Notes under the pieces: generated by a model
The model's database searches: none
Told to the model about the DNA's origin: nothing
The model's input: only the letters and a program-made list of their open reading frames with translations
Position numbers and translations under genes: made by a program
NCBI RefSeq assembly: GCF_019703515.2
Contig: NC_059373.1
Span: forward strand, 11,505,281-11,569,280
Source of the DNA: Myxocyprinus asiaticus
Taxonomy: Eukaryota; Chordata; Actinopteri; Cypriniformes; Catostomidae
DNA: 64,000 nucleotides
Direction: 5' to 3'
Part shown: positions 36,560-47,427 of the stretch, piece by piece
How positions within the stretch are numbered: the first letter of the stretch is position 1
Layout of the letters: each line of letters begins with the position of its first letter

Positions 36560-36595
36560 CCATGGATTGGAGTACCTGCTCCACCGAAGGAGGGT
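36560..36595 (+). CDS. plec: candidate optional mini-exon 11alpha (36 bp)
   Basis: Acceptor GAATGACAG, 36 bp, then an ideal donor GT|GTAAGTGG. It keeps phase 2 in and out, so insertion adds 12 residues, HGLEYLLHRRRV, between exon 11 (..FER) and exon 12 (LERLQ..). No stop arises. The acceptor pyrimidine tract is weak. I know no such exon in mammalian plectin. It would extend a helical, basic segment in the first spectrin repeats. Possible chance match. Confidence 0.45.
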
Positions 36596-36773
36596 GTAAG
36601 TGGTTCTTCTGACTTCTTAATTGACTTGTTAAATGCTTGTAAATTCTGAATATTGTTTAGTTCAGCCATTATCCAATCAATGTATTCTGAATATTACAGG
36701 GCCGTTATCCGTTTTCTTTAAAGTCAATTATGTCTCTTGTGTTTGCTGATATCTGTTTTCGTTATGTGTGCAG

Positions 36774-36867
36774 GTTGGAGCGTTTGCAGAGAATAGTCAG
36801 TAAGGTACAGATGGAGTCAGGTGTGTGCGAGGAGCAGCTCAACCAGGTGGAAACACTGTTACAGACG
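36774..36867 (+). CDS. plec: plectin exon 12 (plakin domain)
   Basis: 94 bp, completes the codon left by exon 11 (CG|G). Encodes RLERLQRIVSKVQMESGVCE and EQLNQVETLLQT. Acceptor GTGTGCAG, donor ACG|GTGAGA. Confidence 0.97.
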
Positions 36868-37006
36868 GTGAGACACAGACCTGTACTGTACCTTTGACAA
36901 ATATTGTATAAAAGAAACTTTAAATCTGAGACTCACAGAATGCCTCAAGAAAATCCTGTAGCATTCATAAGCAAATAACATTTATAAATATTCCCTTCTG
37001 TTATAG

Positions 37007-37161
37007 GATGTACGTCTGCTGGGTGCAGGAAAGCCCCTCCAGCACGAGTCTGAGATAGAAGCCGATCTTAACAAGGCTGAAAACATGATCCGATACCTTT
37101 TCAATGATGTGCAGTTACTTAAAGATGGACGCCACCTACAGGCAGAACAGATGTACAGAAG
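37007..37161 (+). CDS. plec: plectin exon 13 (plakin domain)
   Basis: 155 bp, phase 2 out. Encodes DVRLLGAGKPLQHESEIEAD, LNKAENMIRYLFNDVQLLKD and GRHLQAEQMYR. Acceptor CTGTTATAG, donor AG|GTCAGT. Confidence 0.97.
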
Positions 37162-38261
37162 GTCAGTATGATATTTTACTTTCATACCATGAAGAAATAC
37201 AGAGTGAAAACTAGATCTGTGTTGTTTTTGCTCAATGCAAGTATTTAGGTTTAAGTGCAATACCCATAATACAAAAATATGAATGATGCTGTGCCTTTTT
37301 TACTTTTTTCGTAACCTTTTTTTTACATTTGTTGTCACAATTTCTTTATTCCTGTCACATGAAAAAATTATTACTGTTGTGGTATGGGATTATTTAGGAT
37401 TTTTAAATAAAACAATTGTACATATAAAAAGTTCATTTGACTAAATTCAGTAAATCTTATTTCACAATTTGTCTGGTTTTAGCCATTTAAAGGTGCACTC
37501 AGTAATTTTTTCCATATTTAAAAAGTTTTACATATTTGAAACATGTATAAAATCATGACCACTCATGTGAGATGAAGAGTTCACTCATATCAGTAACCTT
37601 ATAAAAGCTATTTTATTCTACACGGAGGAGGGACACCTCATGGGGGCAGCCATGTTAGCATCACATGACTATCTTAATATTACTTGCTTAATCTCAGTAA
37701 CTGCCCTGTTATTGGACACTTTCACTTATAGATTAAATTAATCCTGGTTTACTGTGCATAGCGACATTCTACAATGGTATTGGCAACTAAAAACTACTGT
37801 ATTTGAAGGTGTCAGTGTAAGCCATACTTCGACATACTTAAAAAAATTACTGAGTGCACCTTTAAGCAATATAAACACCATTGCGAGTGTGATATTTCTG
37901 TTATGCCATATCTCTATAAACAAAATATGAGTGACTTACGTTTTAGACACAATATGGTCAGTTAATTAGTGTATTTTTGCTCTCTAAACAAGTAGCTAAA
38001 GCATGATGCAATGTTGCATGTTGATTGTCATGTAGTATGCAAGCCTGTCTGGAATGCCGCTAACACAGAGAAGTGGAGTAATACAAAGAATGAAGCATCC
38101 CAGTGCTGTTTCACTAAAAATCAGCACTCTTGAAATATTGCTTGTCCAATTAGATTAGAGGATCTGAGCTAATTATTGTATAAAGAAATAAATCTAATTT
38201 ATCCCCACACAACATTTTCTTCGTAACAGCAACAGTAGCTGTCCTCTGTCTTCTCTCACAG
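37162..38261 (+). other. intron 13
   Basis: 1.1 kb. Apart from the MITE at 37487-37865 nothing is recognised. Confidence 0.55.
37487..37865. repeat. TTAA-flanked MITE ('AAAGGTGCACTCAGTAATTTTT')
   Basis: 379 bp with near-perfect ends TTAAAGGTGCACTCAGTAAT and ATTACTGAGTGCACCTTTAA, TTAA on both sides. Confidence 0.85.
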
Positions 38262-38613
38262 GGTATACCATCTACACGAGCGTCTGGTTAACCTGCGCAG
38301 CGAGTTTAATCTCCGTCTGAAGTCTGGCGTGACTTTGTCGCAAGTGCCCATGACGCAATTGCCCATGACCCAGATCTCCCACGTCCAAACACTGCAGCAG
38401 TCTCCCCAGCGTGTCAGACCTGAACTAGATGAAGTGACTCTCAAATACATCCAGGACCTTCTGGCATGGGTGGAGGAGAACCAGAAACGCATCGATGGTG
38501 CAGAATGGGGCGAAGACCTGCTCTCTGTGGAGTCACAACTTGGTAGCCACCGTGGCCTTCATCAGTCTATAGAAGACTTCAAATATAAGATTGATCGTGC
38601 ACGGGCTGATGAG
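38262..38613 (+). CDS. plec: plectin exon 14 (plakin domain, largest internal spectrin-repeat exon)
   Basis: 352 bp, phase 2 in, phase 0 out. Begins VYHLHERLVNLRSEFNLRLK, contains a Thr/Gln/Val linker (SQVPMTQLPMTQ), then LKYIQDLLAWVEENQKRIDG and AEWGEDLLSVESQLGSHRGL. The last part matches mammalian LRYLQDLLAWVEENQHRVDG closely. Acceptor TCTCTCACAG, donor GAG|GTACTT. Confidence 0.97.
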
Positions 38614-39115
38614 GTACTTCAAAGCGTAAATGTCATATGTGTTTCTATATTTCATTTGTCATAAAGGCGACAATTTCTACACTTTTATTGGATTTAATTG
38701 TTTCCAACTGTAATGTTAGTCGAGGTTTCTGCCACCAAAATAGTCATAATTGAATTTCAAATGATAATTTTATTCCCTCTCTTTGACCCTTTGAATTGAT
38801 CAGCCTGGTTTGGTACTGTACCTTTTAGACTTCCAGATGTAAATGACCTCTGTTCTGATTGGCTAACCTCTTTGTATGGAATGAGTAACAATAGCGTTCG
38901 GTATAGACTTTTATGTAAATGCATTTATGCCAGACTATAGCAGTAACACATACTGTATATTTGAAAACAAGCAATATGGTTCTCAATAAATAATACATAG
39001 GTAGAATGTAAAAATCTCCAGTCAAAATGAATTCCATTTGGGTGACAGCGAATAAATGTCTGAAACTGCACTGAATATCATTTGAAAAACAAACATAATT
39101 TTCTCTCCTTTTCAG
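38614..39115 (+). other. intron 14
   Basis: 502 bp with no recognised element. The antisense open frame across it has no homology. Confidence 0.6.
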
Positions 39116-39193
39116 AATCAGCTGACCCCTGTCAGCAAGGGAGCCTATCGAGAAAACTTGGGCAAACTGGACCTGCAGTACGGCAAACTGCTG
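39116..39193 (+). CDS. plec: plectin exon 15 (plakin domain)
   Basis: 78 bp, 26 codons, NQLTPVSKGAYRENLGKLDL and QYGKLL. Acceptor CTTTTCAG, donor CTG|GTACGC. Confidence 0.96.
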
Positions 39194-39327
39194 GTACGCT
39201 TTTGAAATTAGCATCAATACACAACAATTTCCATCGATACTATATACCAGTTTATTTATAACATACAAAGCCTGATGAATCAAAAGAGCTGATTTGTTGT
39301 TTAAATATTGTCATTGTTCCACCTAAG

Positions 39328-39489
39328 AACTCTTCCAAAGCACGGCTGCGCAGTCTGGATCAGCTACATGCTTTCGTTGTGGCTGCCACCAAAGAGCTGA
39401 TGTGGCTGAACGAGAAAGAAGAGGAGGAGGTGAACTACGACTGGAGTGATCGAAACTCCAACATGACCGCCAAGAAGGACAACTATTCA
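39328..39489 (+). CDS. plec: plectin exon 16 (plakin domain)
   Basis: 162 bp, 54 codons, [40 protein letters not shown] and [27 protein letters not shown].(F/Y)DWSDRN is the best conserved plakin spectrin-repeat motif. Acceptor CACCTAAG, donor TCA|GTAAGA. Confidence 0.97.
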
Positions 39490-39690
39490 GTAAGACCATA
39501 AACACTTCTGAATTCTACCTTTACTAAGCTGGCTCCTGGTGTCATGGTGTCCTTTTTTTAATTACAAATAACTCTCCATGCTCTGGTTTTGTGTTTAGGT
39601 GAAATTTTATTGAATTTGATATCAATATACACACACAGTCAGATAATACAGGGCTCAGTGTTTAATGGAGATCGTGTTTGTGTGTTTTAG

Positions 39691-39795
39691 GGTTTAATGC
39701 GAGATCTTGAACAGAGAGAGAAGAGGGTAAACAATGTCCAGGCAACTGGAGACAAACTGCTGAAAGAGGGTCATCCTGCCAGTAAGACTGTGGAG
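39691..39795 (+). CDS. plec: plectin exon 17 (plakin domain)
   Basis: 105 bp, 35 codons, GLMRDLEQREKRVNNVQATG and DKLLKEGHPASKTVE. Acceptor GTGTTTTAG, donor GAG|GTACGG. Confidence 0.97.
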
Positions 39796-40012
39796 GTACG
39801 GAATATTTACATTTACTCATATAGTTATATGTTTTCGCGAAGTACTACACATACAGAGTTTCTGCTCTTATTGAAAGTCACTGTATTATAGAGCTGAAAA
39901 GTGATAATGACCAAAAGTATCAAGGAATATGATGTCAATGTATATATTTCAACAGAAAATTCTGGGTTTTAATGGTTGTAACTTTAGTTGTTTGCAAACT
40001 ATTCCTCTGTAG

Positions 40013-40108
40013 GCTTTCTCTGCAGCTCTTCAGACACAGTGGAGCTGGATCCTTCAACTCTGTTGCTGCATTGAGACTCATCTCAAAGAAAACACTGCTT
40101 ACTTTCAG
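40013..40108 (+). CDS. plec: plectin exon 18 (plakin domain)
   Basis: 96 bp, 32 codons, [20 protein letters not shown] and [12 protein letters not shown]. Matches mammalian [20 protein letters not shown]. Acceptor CCTCTGTAG, donor CAG|GTGCAT. Confidence 0.97.
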
Positions 40109-40210
40109 GTGCATACATCACAGCCTTATGCATGTTGATGTTGGGTTTGTCCAACTGATATAATTTAACTGAACTGTTTTGATCTCCTAACCATGTCTTG
40201 TGCTCTACAG

Positions 40211-40336
40211 TTCTTCTCAGATGTTAAAGATGCTGAAGAGAGGATGAAGAAGATTGAAGACATGATGAAGAAGAAATATGTGTGTGATCGTTCCATCACA
40301 GTCACACGGCTGGAGGATCTGCTACAGGATGCAGAG
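40211..40336 (+). CDS. plec: plectin exon 19 (plakin domain)
   Basis: 126 bp, 42 codons, FFSDVKDAEERMKKIEDMMK, KKYVCDRSITVTRLEDLLQD and AE. Acceptor GCTCTACAG, donor GAG|GTGAGT. Confidence 0.97.
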
Positions 40337-40555
40337 GTGAGTCTTAACGTGACCATGTGTCTGATTTTGATTAGCTTGATTTTACAACCCAATAAACACT
40401 TATGTTTTATAAGAAAATGCACTTTGTTTTATCATAAAGACCTTCAGGTTTTATAAAAACAGTCATTAAGGATGGTTTTGTCTGTTTTCAATATGCAAAG
40501 TTTTTAGAATAAGGAATCGATCATGGTATTTTTTCCATGTTCCTTTGGCCTGCAG

Positions 40556-40708
40556 GAGGAGAAAGATCAGCTGAATGAGTTTAAGACACACCTGGAGGGT
40601 CTCAAAAGGAGAGCCAAGACCATCATCCATCTGAAAGCAAGGAACCCTGCTTACCCCGTCAAGGGCAAAATACCCGTTCAGGCTGTCTGTGACTTCAAAC
40701 AAATGGAG
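40556..40708 (+). CDS. plec: plectin exon 20 (plakin domain, start of SH3)
   Basis: 153 bp, 51 codons, EEKDQLNEFKTHLEGLKRRA, KTIIHLKARNPAYPVKGKIP and VQAVCDFKQME. The last 13 residues begin the SH3 module that sits inside a plakin spectrin repeat. Donor GAG|GTAAGA. Confidence 0.97.
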
Positions 40709-41111
40709 GTAAGACAGAGAGAGCCTGTCAGTTGTTTCCTCTTGTCTATGGGAAATAAAATGAATCAAAATTAATTACTCTTAACATAAAAGTACCAAAT
40801 CACAGCATGGCAACACCATTGTTTTGAACGTATTCAGTGGCATTCTGTGAAGTACCTTGAAATATCATGGTACATGCAAATCATTCAGAACCACGGTATA
40901 ATCATCTTTTTACCATGATACCACAGTTATCAAGCTTTCAGTGAAAACAATAATATTTCATTAAGTAACCAGCATCACCCATTATCTTGATCTTTCTCTT
41001 AATCACTGCATTTAACTAATTCAAAATGTAATCCATTTAAATCACCAGAGATCAAGATATGTATTTTCTGTTAACAATACCATAATAACATTCTTCATTA
41101 TTTGGGCCCAG
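40709..41111 (+). other. intron 20
   Basis: 403 bp. Contains short words of a common fish repeat (CATGGTACATGC, CCACGGTATAATC, TACCATGATACCACAG, about 40865-40930). Confidence 0.5.
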
Positions 41112-41266
41112 ATAACAGTACACAGAGGAGACGAGTGTGCCCTGGTGAACAACTCCCAGCCGTACAAGTGGAAAGTGCAACACTCCAGTGGGAATGAAGC
41201 CACAGTACCGTCCATCTGTTTCATAATCCCTCCCACCAACAAAGAGGCCGTGGACATGAGCTCTGG
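41112..41266 (+). CDS. plec: plectin exon 21 (SH3)
   Basis: 155 bp, phase 2 out. Encodes ITVHRGDECALVNNSQPYKW, KVQHSSGNEATVPSICFIIP and PTNKEAVDMSSG. As in other plakins, the SH3 lacks the usual proline-binding residues and packs against the spectrin repeats. Acceptor GGGCCCAG, donor GG|GTAACT. Confidence 0.97.
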
Positions 41267-41485
41267 GTAACTCAGAACAGCCTAACCTCATTTAACTTCC
41301 ATTCCTTGAATTGGCAGCACAAACAAATTCCACATATTCCTTTTATCTCCATCTTTGAGATCTGGCAGAACAGATAGGTGGTTTGTTGTGATTCATGTAG
41401 GCAAAGGTTGCAATATAAACTGAATCCTTTTGATCAGTATTTCCCTTTGAATCTTTATTATATTTTATTCTGTTTTAATCCTCAG

Positions 41486-41612
41486 TTTGGATGCAAGTCT
41501 GCAGGGGCTGATGGTTCTGTGGCAAAGGCTGCATGTGGATATGAAGAGCCTGCTGTCCTGGCAGTACCTTATGCGACATATCCAGCTTATCAACTCCTGG
41601 AACTTCATCATG
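41486..41612 (+). CDS. plec: plectin exon 22 (plakin domain)
   Basis: 127 bp, phase 2 in, 0 out. Encodes LDASLQGLMVLWQRLHVDMK and SLLSWQYLMRHIQLINSWNF. Matches LVTLWHQLHVDMKSLLAWQS of mammals. Acceptor ATCCTCAG, donor ATG|GTAAAT. Confidence 0.97.
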
Positions 41613-42963
41613 GTAAATAACATACACTTTTTAAGTCTTTACATGAGAGGAATAATTCCACCTACTGAATATGAACTAGTTAATTACTTATTTCACATAT
41701 TACAGTGGCAGTCCCCTGGGAGCAAGCTAAGGGCACAGTGATGAAACAAAATTATTGATGAAAATGTCAATTGGTTTCCGAAGATCATCATGATGATAAT
41801 CAAACTATTTAGCTAAAACATACAGTACTGTTGACAAAAATATGATGAGAAAAAAATAACACTGCAAGGTATTAAAAATGTCCTAACAATATTATAGAGG
41901 AAGAAAATGTAAAAAGAATGTATTCAAATAATCATAGCATGTTGGGGATTCATCTACTTTAGTTCAAAGAGCTGAACACCAGTAAACGAAACCGCTTTGC
42001 TAGTGGGTTAGCTTACTTAAACACATCCTATATGAGCTTAATCAGCTATATGCACAAGGTAAATTTTATATTACACCTTACACCTGTGCAGACAATGAAG
42101 TTAATTATATGGCATTTCAGTCAGAGTAAATTGACAAAAATTCATGAATATGACATGTTGAAGTATTGAGTAAAATTAAAGGAATTTTTCATCAAAAGAC
42201 AAACTCTGTATACAAATCTATATGAAAAAGCCAGAGGCTATTTACATTATACGTGCAAATAGCGATGGATGTTATTTGCACCCCAGTGTAAATACTAGTG
42301 GCAGATACAATTTGTAACCCTAATGAAATACTAACATACAATATAGGAGCATCACTGCAGCATGTTTATTGTATTGATTTAGAGTCCCACAGACACACTT
42401 CACCAACCCTTACCCTAAACCTAACCTTCCCTTACAAAAAATTCTATGGTTTTACTACAGTAACCGTAGTATCGTCATGGTATTTTGTTGTAAAATCATA
42501 GTAACCACAAAATTAAACATGGTTACTATATTAAAACCATATTACTGTATTAACACCATGGTTATTGCATTAAAACAATGGCTTCTGCCAAAAAACATGC
42601 TACTATAATATTACTAAAACCATGGTAACTCCCCAACTTTCACCATGACAAAATCACTGTTAGGAAATGAACATTTATGTTAATTTTTATGTATTATTAT
42701 AATTAGTATTAAACAAAATATTAAGAGTGGAGACAGGAAACAGGATGGGAAAAAGGCTTGACTCATCCGCACGAAAAAAATCACATCATTGTTACTCCCC
42801 GCACCACTGTATCGACAATAGGGACGTAAACGTATTACCTACCTGAGATGACACTTACACTTTAATGACACCCATTTCATTTTAGTCAACTTTACTAAGG
42901 ATAGAATCTGCAATGGCCTTTTTTTTGTGACTGGGCATTATAATTTTGCCTAATTTTGTATAG
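41613..42963 (+). other. intron 22
   Basis: 1.35 kb. 42400-42660 is a region of repeated CATGGTTACTAT / ACCATGGT words, a common fish dispersed repeat. Otherwise nothing recognised. Confidence 0.55.
42400..42660. repeat. 'ACCATGGTTACTAT' dispersed repeat
   Basis: Many short direct and inverted copies of ATGGTTACTA, AACCATGGTAAC and AACACCATGGTTATTG. Related words occur at 30655-30755 and 40865-40930. Confidence 0.6.
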
Positions 42964-43147
42964 TTCAAGTCTCTGAGAGTGGAAGAGTATCGAGTGGCCC
43001 TGAAGAATCTGGAGCTGCACTACCAGACCTTCTTGCGTGACAGTCAAGATTCTGAACTCTTCGGTGCTGATGATCGCCTGCAAGCTGAGAACAGTTACGG
43101 CAAAACCACTCAGCACTATGACAACCTTCTACGCTCTGTTGAACAAG
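42964..43147 (+). CDS. plec: plectin exon 23 (plakin domain)
   Basis: 184 bp, phase 1 out. Encodes FKSLRVEEYRVALKNLELHY, QTFLRDSQDSELFGADDRLQ and ENSYGKTTQHYDNLLRSVEQ. Acceptor TTGTATAG, donor CAAG|GTGGGT. Confidence 0.97.
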
Positions 43148-43927
43148 GTGGGTGTCAGGTTAAGTCAGTGTGTTTGTTCAGATGCATACTGTAGAAATCA
43201 TCCATCACTTTGAATGTTCATCAAAGGGATCTGACTTCTCTGAATGCCTGAATATAATTGTGCACAGACAAAAATATCGTGGCCCCTGGAACAACCCTTC
43301 AAAGCAGTGATTTTTACACATGCTTGATGCAATACAATAAAAGCATTATGGATAACCATTGTAGAGGTTTCAAGAGCTTTAGTCTTCTGCTTTAGCTTTA
43401 CATTTCTGCTTTATCAAGTGCTTTCATAACAGCACAGTTTGAAATCCTGTGAAACCCTGGGTAGCAAAATTGAAACACAACTCCCATCTTGACTGTAAGA
43501 ATTATTTTTCAGAACCTGTTTTCAGCCCAAAGGACAATGCTGCGGGTAAAGATCACTGAGTGGATTTGGTGATTAATCAACTGCAAATTACTTAGTGTAG
43601 TTGTTTGTTTCATAATTTAATATGCATTTTGCTCTCATCCACATTGACTGTTAATGGGACAGTGTGTACATATGCATTTTATGGCATGTTTTTCATTCAG
43701 CATTTCATTCCATTTATTTACTTACCTGTTGATGGTTTGAAATGCAGCATGTTTGCATAAGAATGGGCAAATTAATAGATTTTTTATTTATATAACATTA
43801 ATAGGGTAACATGATTAGTATAGCACCAGCATGTGTTTGTACTTTTGACTAATTTAACTTTCTACGTTTTAAGTGATTTTGGATTGATTCCTGTGCTGTT
43901 TTTACACAAAATATTTCAACTCTACAG
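43148..43927 (+). other. intron 23
   Basis: 780 bp. Contains one possible in-frame mini-exon at 43513-43545, otherwise nothing recognised. Confidence 0.5.
43513..43545 (+). CDS. plec: candidate optional mini-exon 23alpha (33 bp)
   Basis: Acceptor AATTATTTTTCAG, 33 bp, donor GCGG|GTAAAG. Phase 1 in and out, so inclusion adds 11 residues, EPVFSPKDNAA, between exon 23 (..SVEQ) and exon 24 (GEQDE..). No stop. It contains a possible phosphosite (FSPK). Not known to me from mammalian plectin. Chance agreement is possible for so short a segment. Confidence 0.35.
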
Positions 43928-44085
43928 GGGAACAGGATGAGTCAGTGTGCAAGAGTTATATTACACAGATAAAAGACTTGAGGCTGAGGCTGGAAGGCTG
44001 TGAGTCCCGCACAGTTAACCGTCTCAGACAGCTGGTTGACAAGGAGCCTCTCAAAGCCTGTGCACAGAGGACCACTGAACAGAAG
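43928..44085 (+). CDS. plec: plectin exon 24 (plakin domain)
   Basis: 158 bp, phase 1 in, 0 out. Encodes GEQDESVCKSYITQIKDLRL, RLEGCESRTVNRLRQLVDKE and PLKACAQRTTEQK. Acceptor CTCTACAG, donor AAG|GTGTGT. Confidence 0.97.
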
Positions 44086-44638
44086 GTGTGTAGAAAACAA
44101 CTGTGTTAAATATCAGTTGGTTTATACATGGTATACATGTGAAATTGACATCTTGTTGATGTGAAGTAATGCCTTAAATCTCAAATTAAAGCTTGTGCAT
44201 GCTTTCTATGGTCTTGAAAGCGGTTACCTTTAGTCATGTTGTAAGTATGAAACTTTTAACAACAAAAAAATCATTAATCCGCCACTAAATCCACTATACC
44301 GGGTATAAATTTGACAGCCCTGTGATTCTTCACCTACAGCACACTTATATACATTGTAATAAAACATTCTGTAACGCAATAAACCCATACTTATTAAATA
44401 TCCACCTCATTTGCTAAGTAATGAACTGAGGAAACAAGAGTTTACTTGTAATGAATGTAACTCCAATACACAGTAATTTGGTTAAAATTAGAAGGCCAAA
44501 CTTCTGTAATAAAATTTTGCATGCTTTTTTAGAAATAATTTCATTAGACTTGCTTAAGCAGAGCTTTTAGAAACACTGTGTACCAAAGTTCTCTTGACTT
44601 CATATTGGTCTATACAGTAGAGGCGCATCTAAGACTTC

Positions 44639-45119
44639 GGGCTCTATTTCTGTGACTGCGCTTGGTGCAGCGCAACAATTGTGCAATACATCTTATCCAG
44701 TTTTCATGAGAGCGCTAATTCTAAGCACAATTTTCATGCCAGCGCAAAGTGCAAGTGGGCATGAATAGGAGTGCTTGCACTATCTGTGGGTGAATGTGCG
44801 CAACTGTGGGTGTATTGCTTGTTAGTGAATTGGCACAAAGCGCAATTTGCTGTTTTCCTGAAAAATAGATCATTGCAGTAAGATGTCTGAGAAACACATC
44901 TTATCTCAGTGCAAAGTCTAAAATCAGTTCCTGAATTTGCAGTTTGAGGATTCCACCAGCAGATTAATTTAAAATCCTATCAGTTACTTTTAAACTATCA
45001 TTTGTTTGTTAGTAGATCAATAAATTAAATAATAATACATTTATTTTGTTTAGCACCTTTCCAGAACTCAAGAACGCAGTACAGATATTGAACAAAAAAC
45101 ATTTAACAGAGAAACATAC

Positions 45120-45162
<43 letters not shown>

Positions 45163-45698
45163 TGAACAATGTGAGAGCAGCAAAGTATCAGGTGTCCCAT
45201 AACACCGTCAAGAGTGCAGGTGAGACAGGCCGATAGAGAACACATACATCGCAATCCGGAGGCAGGAGGAAACACAACATCCTCTTTAGTATTTCACTGC
45301 TAAATAGCACTGGGACAGTGGCAGACAAAACGTAGTTATTGTGCAAAAATTTTCCTTATTTTAATTATTCTATTGCATTACATACAGCCCATTTACACTA
45401 CCCGATTATTATGAATAGGCTGTCTTCATCTATATCGATATTGCTTGACAGGGAATGGAATAATTAATAGGAAGCAGACGGTGCAATAACCAGAGAAAAC
45501 CTCCTAATTAAAGTGCACTTGACCCAGCCAGCTTTGCACGTGCGATTTCACCAGCCCACTTCCGCCTAGACTTTGCACATGCTTGCACGAAAATACCAAA
45601 ACACCATGGCCATGCCCACTGACTTTGCACGTATGACATATCACATAGTGCTGCACTTAAATCTATAATCTAGACTTAGTGCTCTTAAAATAGGGCCC
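44639..45698. mobile_element. non-autonomous DNA transposon, 'GGGCTCTATTT' ends
   Basis: Left GGGCTCTATTTCTGTGACTGCGC and right GTGCTCTTAAAATAGGGCCC are imperfect inverted repeats about 1.06 kb apart. Inside are many GCGCAA / TTGCGC and TTTGCAC words in both orientations. No transposase found. Confidence 0.65.
45121..45157. repeat. (TA)n microsatellite
   Basis: About 16 TA units inside the transposon relic. Confidence 0.9.
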
Positions 45699-45828
45699 AC
45701 CATATACAGTATTGTAACTTTTTAAGCCAAAAATATGCTGTGTATTCAGCAAACTTTACAGCTCTGTACTTATGTACTTTTTCACTTCTAAACACATATG
45801 TATGGTGTATTCTCTCTCTGTCCTACAG

Positions 45829-46007
45829 AAAGTCCAGTCTGAGTTGGAGGGTATAAAGAAAGACCTGGACAAGATGGTTGAGAAGAGTGAAGCAGTGCTG
45901 GCCACCTCTCAGCAGTCCAGTTCTGCCCCAGTCCTGCGTACAGAGATAGACATCACCCTGAAAAAGATGGAGCATGTCTACAGTCTATCATCTGTGTACC
46001 TGGACAA
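45829..46007 (+). CDS. plec: plectin exon 25 (plakin domain)
   Basis: 179 bp, phase 2 out. Encodes KVQSELEGIKKDLDKMVEKS, EAVLATSQQSSSAPVLRTEI and DITLKKMEHVYSLSSVYLD. Acceptor TGTCCTACAG, donor AA|GTCAGT. The SSSAP.LR(T/S)E motif is shared with dystonin and MACF1. Confidence 0.96.
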
Positions 46008-46188
46008 GTCAGTTCTAAATCTTAATCTGTCAGTTTTCTTACTTAACAGACATATATAGATGATTGAAATGTTCAGGGAGTAAAACTGTCTTTTTTCCCT
46101 CAAGTCATCTCTTCTGTGTTTAAAGCAAGATAAGAAGACCTTCCTTTCTTATACAACCATGCTGATCTTGATATTTTTGTCTACAAAG

Positions 46189-46327
46189 GCTGAAGACCAT
46201 TGACATGGTAATCCGCAGCACACAAGGAGCTGAGGACGTTCTCAACAAATATGAGAACCAGCTGCGTAATGTGCAGAAAGTCCCTGTTAATAAGAAAGAG
46301 CTTGAAGCCAACCGAACACAGCTCCAG
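46189..46327 (+). CDS. plec: plectin exon 26 (plakin domain)
   Basis: 139 bp, completes Lys from exon 25 and continues LKTIDMVIRSTQGAEDVLNK, YENQLRNVQKVPVNKKELEA, NRTQLQ. Acceptor GTCTACAAAG, donor CAG|GTGCAA. Confidence 0.96.
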
Positions 46328-46427
46328 GTGCAACATCTCTCCCAAACAAATTCAGATTTGCACTGAATAATTGTATTGCAAAGCATGTGTGGCTTCACAA
46401 ACATCTCACTCTCTTTCTCTATCCCAG

Positions 46428-46784
46428 AAATTATACTCAGAAGCAGAAGACGAGAAAGCCACCTTTGACCACCTGGAGGAAGAGCTTCAGAGAGCTACGG
46501 CGGTGAACGACCAGATTTCTCGGCTGCACAGTGAACGTGATATAGAGCTGGAGCACTACAAACAGCTGGTGGGCAACCTGAGGGACCGCTGGCAGGCTGT
46601 ATTTGCTCAGATTGAACTGAGACAGCGAGAACTGGACCTCTTGAGCAGGCAGATGCAGGCCTACAGACAGAGCTATGACTGGCTTATTTGCTGGATAACA
46701 GGTGCCAAGCAGAGGCAGGACAAGCTCCATGCTGTTCCCATTGGCGACAGCAAGGCCCTTCAAGATCAGCTGACCCAGGAGAAG
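46428..46784 (+). CDS. plec: plectin exon 27 (plakin domain)
   Basis: 357 bp, 119 codons. Begins KLYSEAEDEKATFDHLEEEL and includes ERDIELEHYKQLVGNLRDRW and QAVFAQIELRQRELDLLSRQ. The RW..V.AQ...RQREL motif is conserved in plakins. Acceptor CTATCCCAG, donor AAG|GTAATA. Confidence 0.97.
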
Positions 46785-46966
46785 GTAATATCCACCCTTC
46801 CATCCATCCCTCAATGCAGTTAATACATTATAAATAGATTTTCTGAATTAATATGTAGACTGCTTTTACTGCCCATACTTGTATAATGATACAGAGTATT
46901 AGGCAATTGCCTCTGAATCACCAACGAGGTGCTCTCTATTTTTTTTTTTTCATGTCCTATGTACAG

Positions 46967-47050
46967 AAACTATTTGAAGAGATCGAGAAGAACAAAGACA
47001 AGGTGGATGAGTGCCAGAAATATGCTAAAGCTTACATTGATGCAATAAAG
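46967..47050 (+). CDS. plec: plectin exon 28 (plakin domain)
   Basis: 84 bp, 28 codons, KLFEEIEKNKDKVDECQKYA and KAYIDAIK. Acceptor ATGTACAG, donor AAG|GTGTGT. Confidence 0.97.
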
Positions 47051-47137
47051 GTGTGTATGAATTCAGCTTTGAACATGTTTTACCATAGAAATCCAAATGA
47101 TTTATGAATATCAGTTTAACTGAATTTTCTTATTCAG

Positions 47138-47242
47138 GATCATGAGCTCCAACTGGTGACATATAAAGCCTTAGTGGAGCCTATTGCTTCCCCTCTAAAG
47201 AAAACCAAAATGGAGTCTGTATCTGATGACATCATCCAAGAG
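47138..47242 (+). CDS. plec: plectin exon 29 (plakin domain)
   Basis: 105 bp, 35 codons, DHELQLVTYKALVEPIASPL and KKTKMESVSDDIIQE. Acceptor TTATTCAG, donor GAG|GTACCT. The ASP.KK.K segment is a basic linker before the last spectrin repeat. Confidence 0.97.
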
Positions 47243-47427
47243 GTACCTCATCCATCAGAGCCCTGTGTTTTTTACCAGTACACTTGTATATCTAAAATCC
47301 ACCTCTCTTTGACGCTCATTCTATAAATGTATTAATTTCCATGTTTATAACTTATACTGTGACTGTTATTACTCTACCTTGCCTCACATTTGATATGGCA
47401 GTAATTAAATGTGAAAATGTTTTCCAG

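Larger units (their letters stand above)
44086..45828 (+). other. intron 24
   Basis: 1.7 kb, mostly occupied by the transposon relic at 44639-45698. No exon seen. Confidence 0.55.

Noticed and set aside
38825..39283. 152-residue antisense open frame across intron 14 and exon 15
   Set aside because: Antisense to a conserved coding exon and AT-rich intron, no domain seen.
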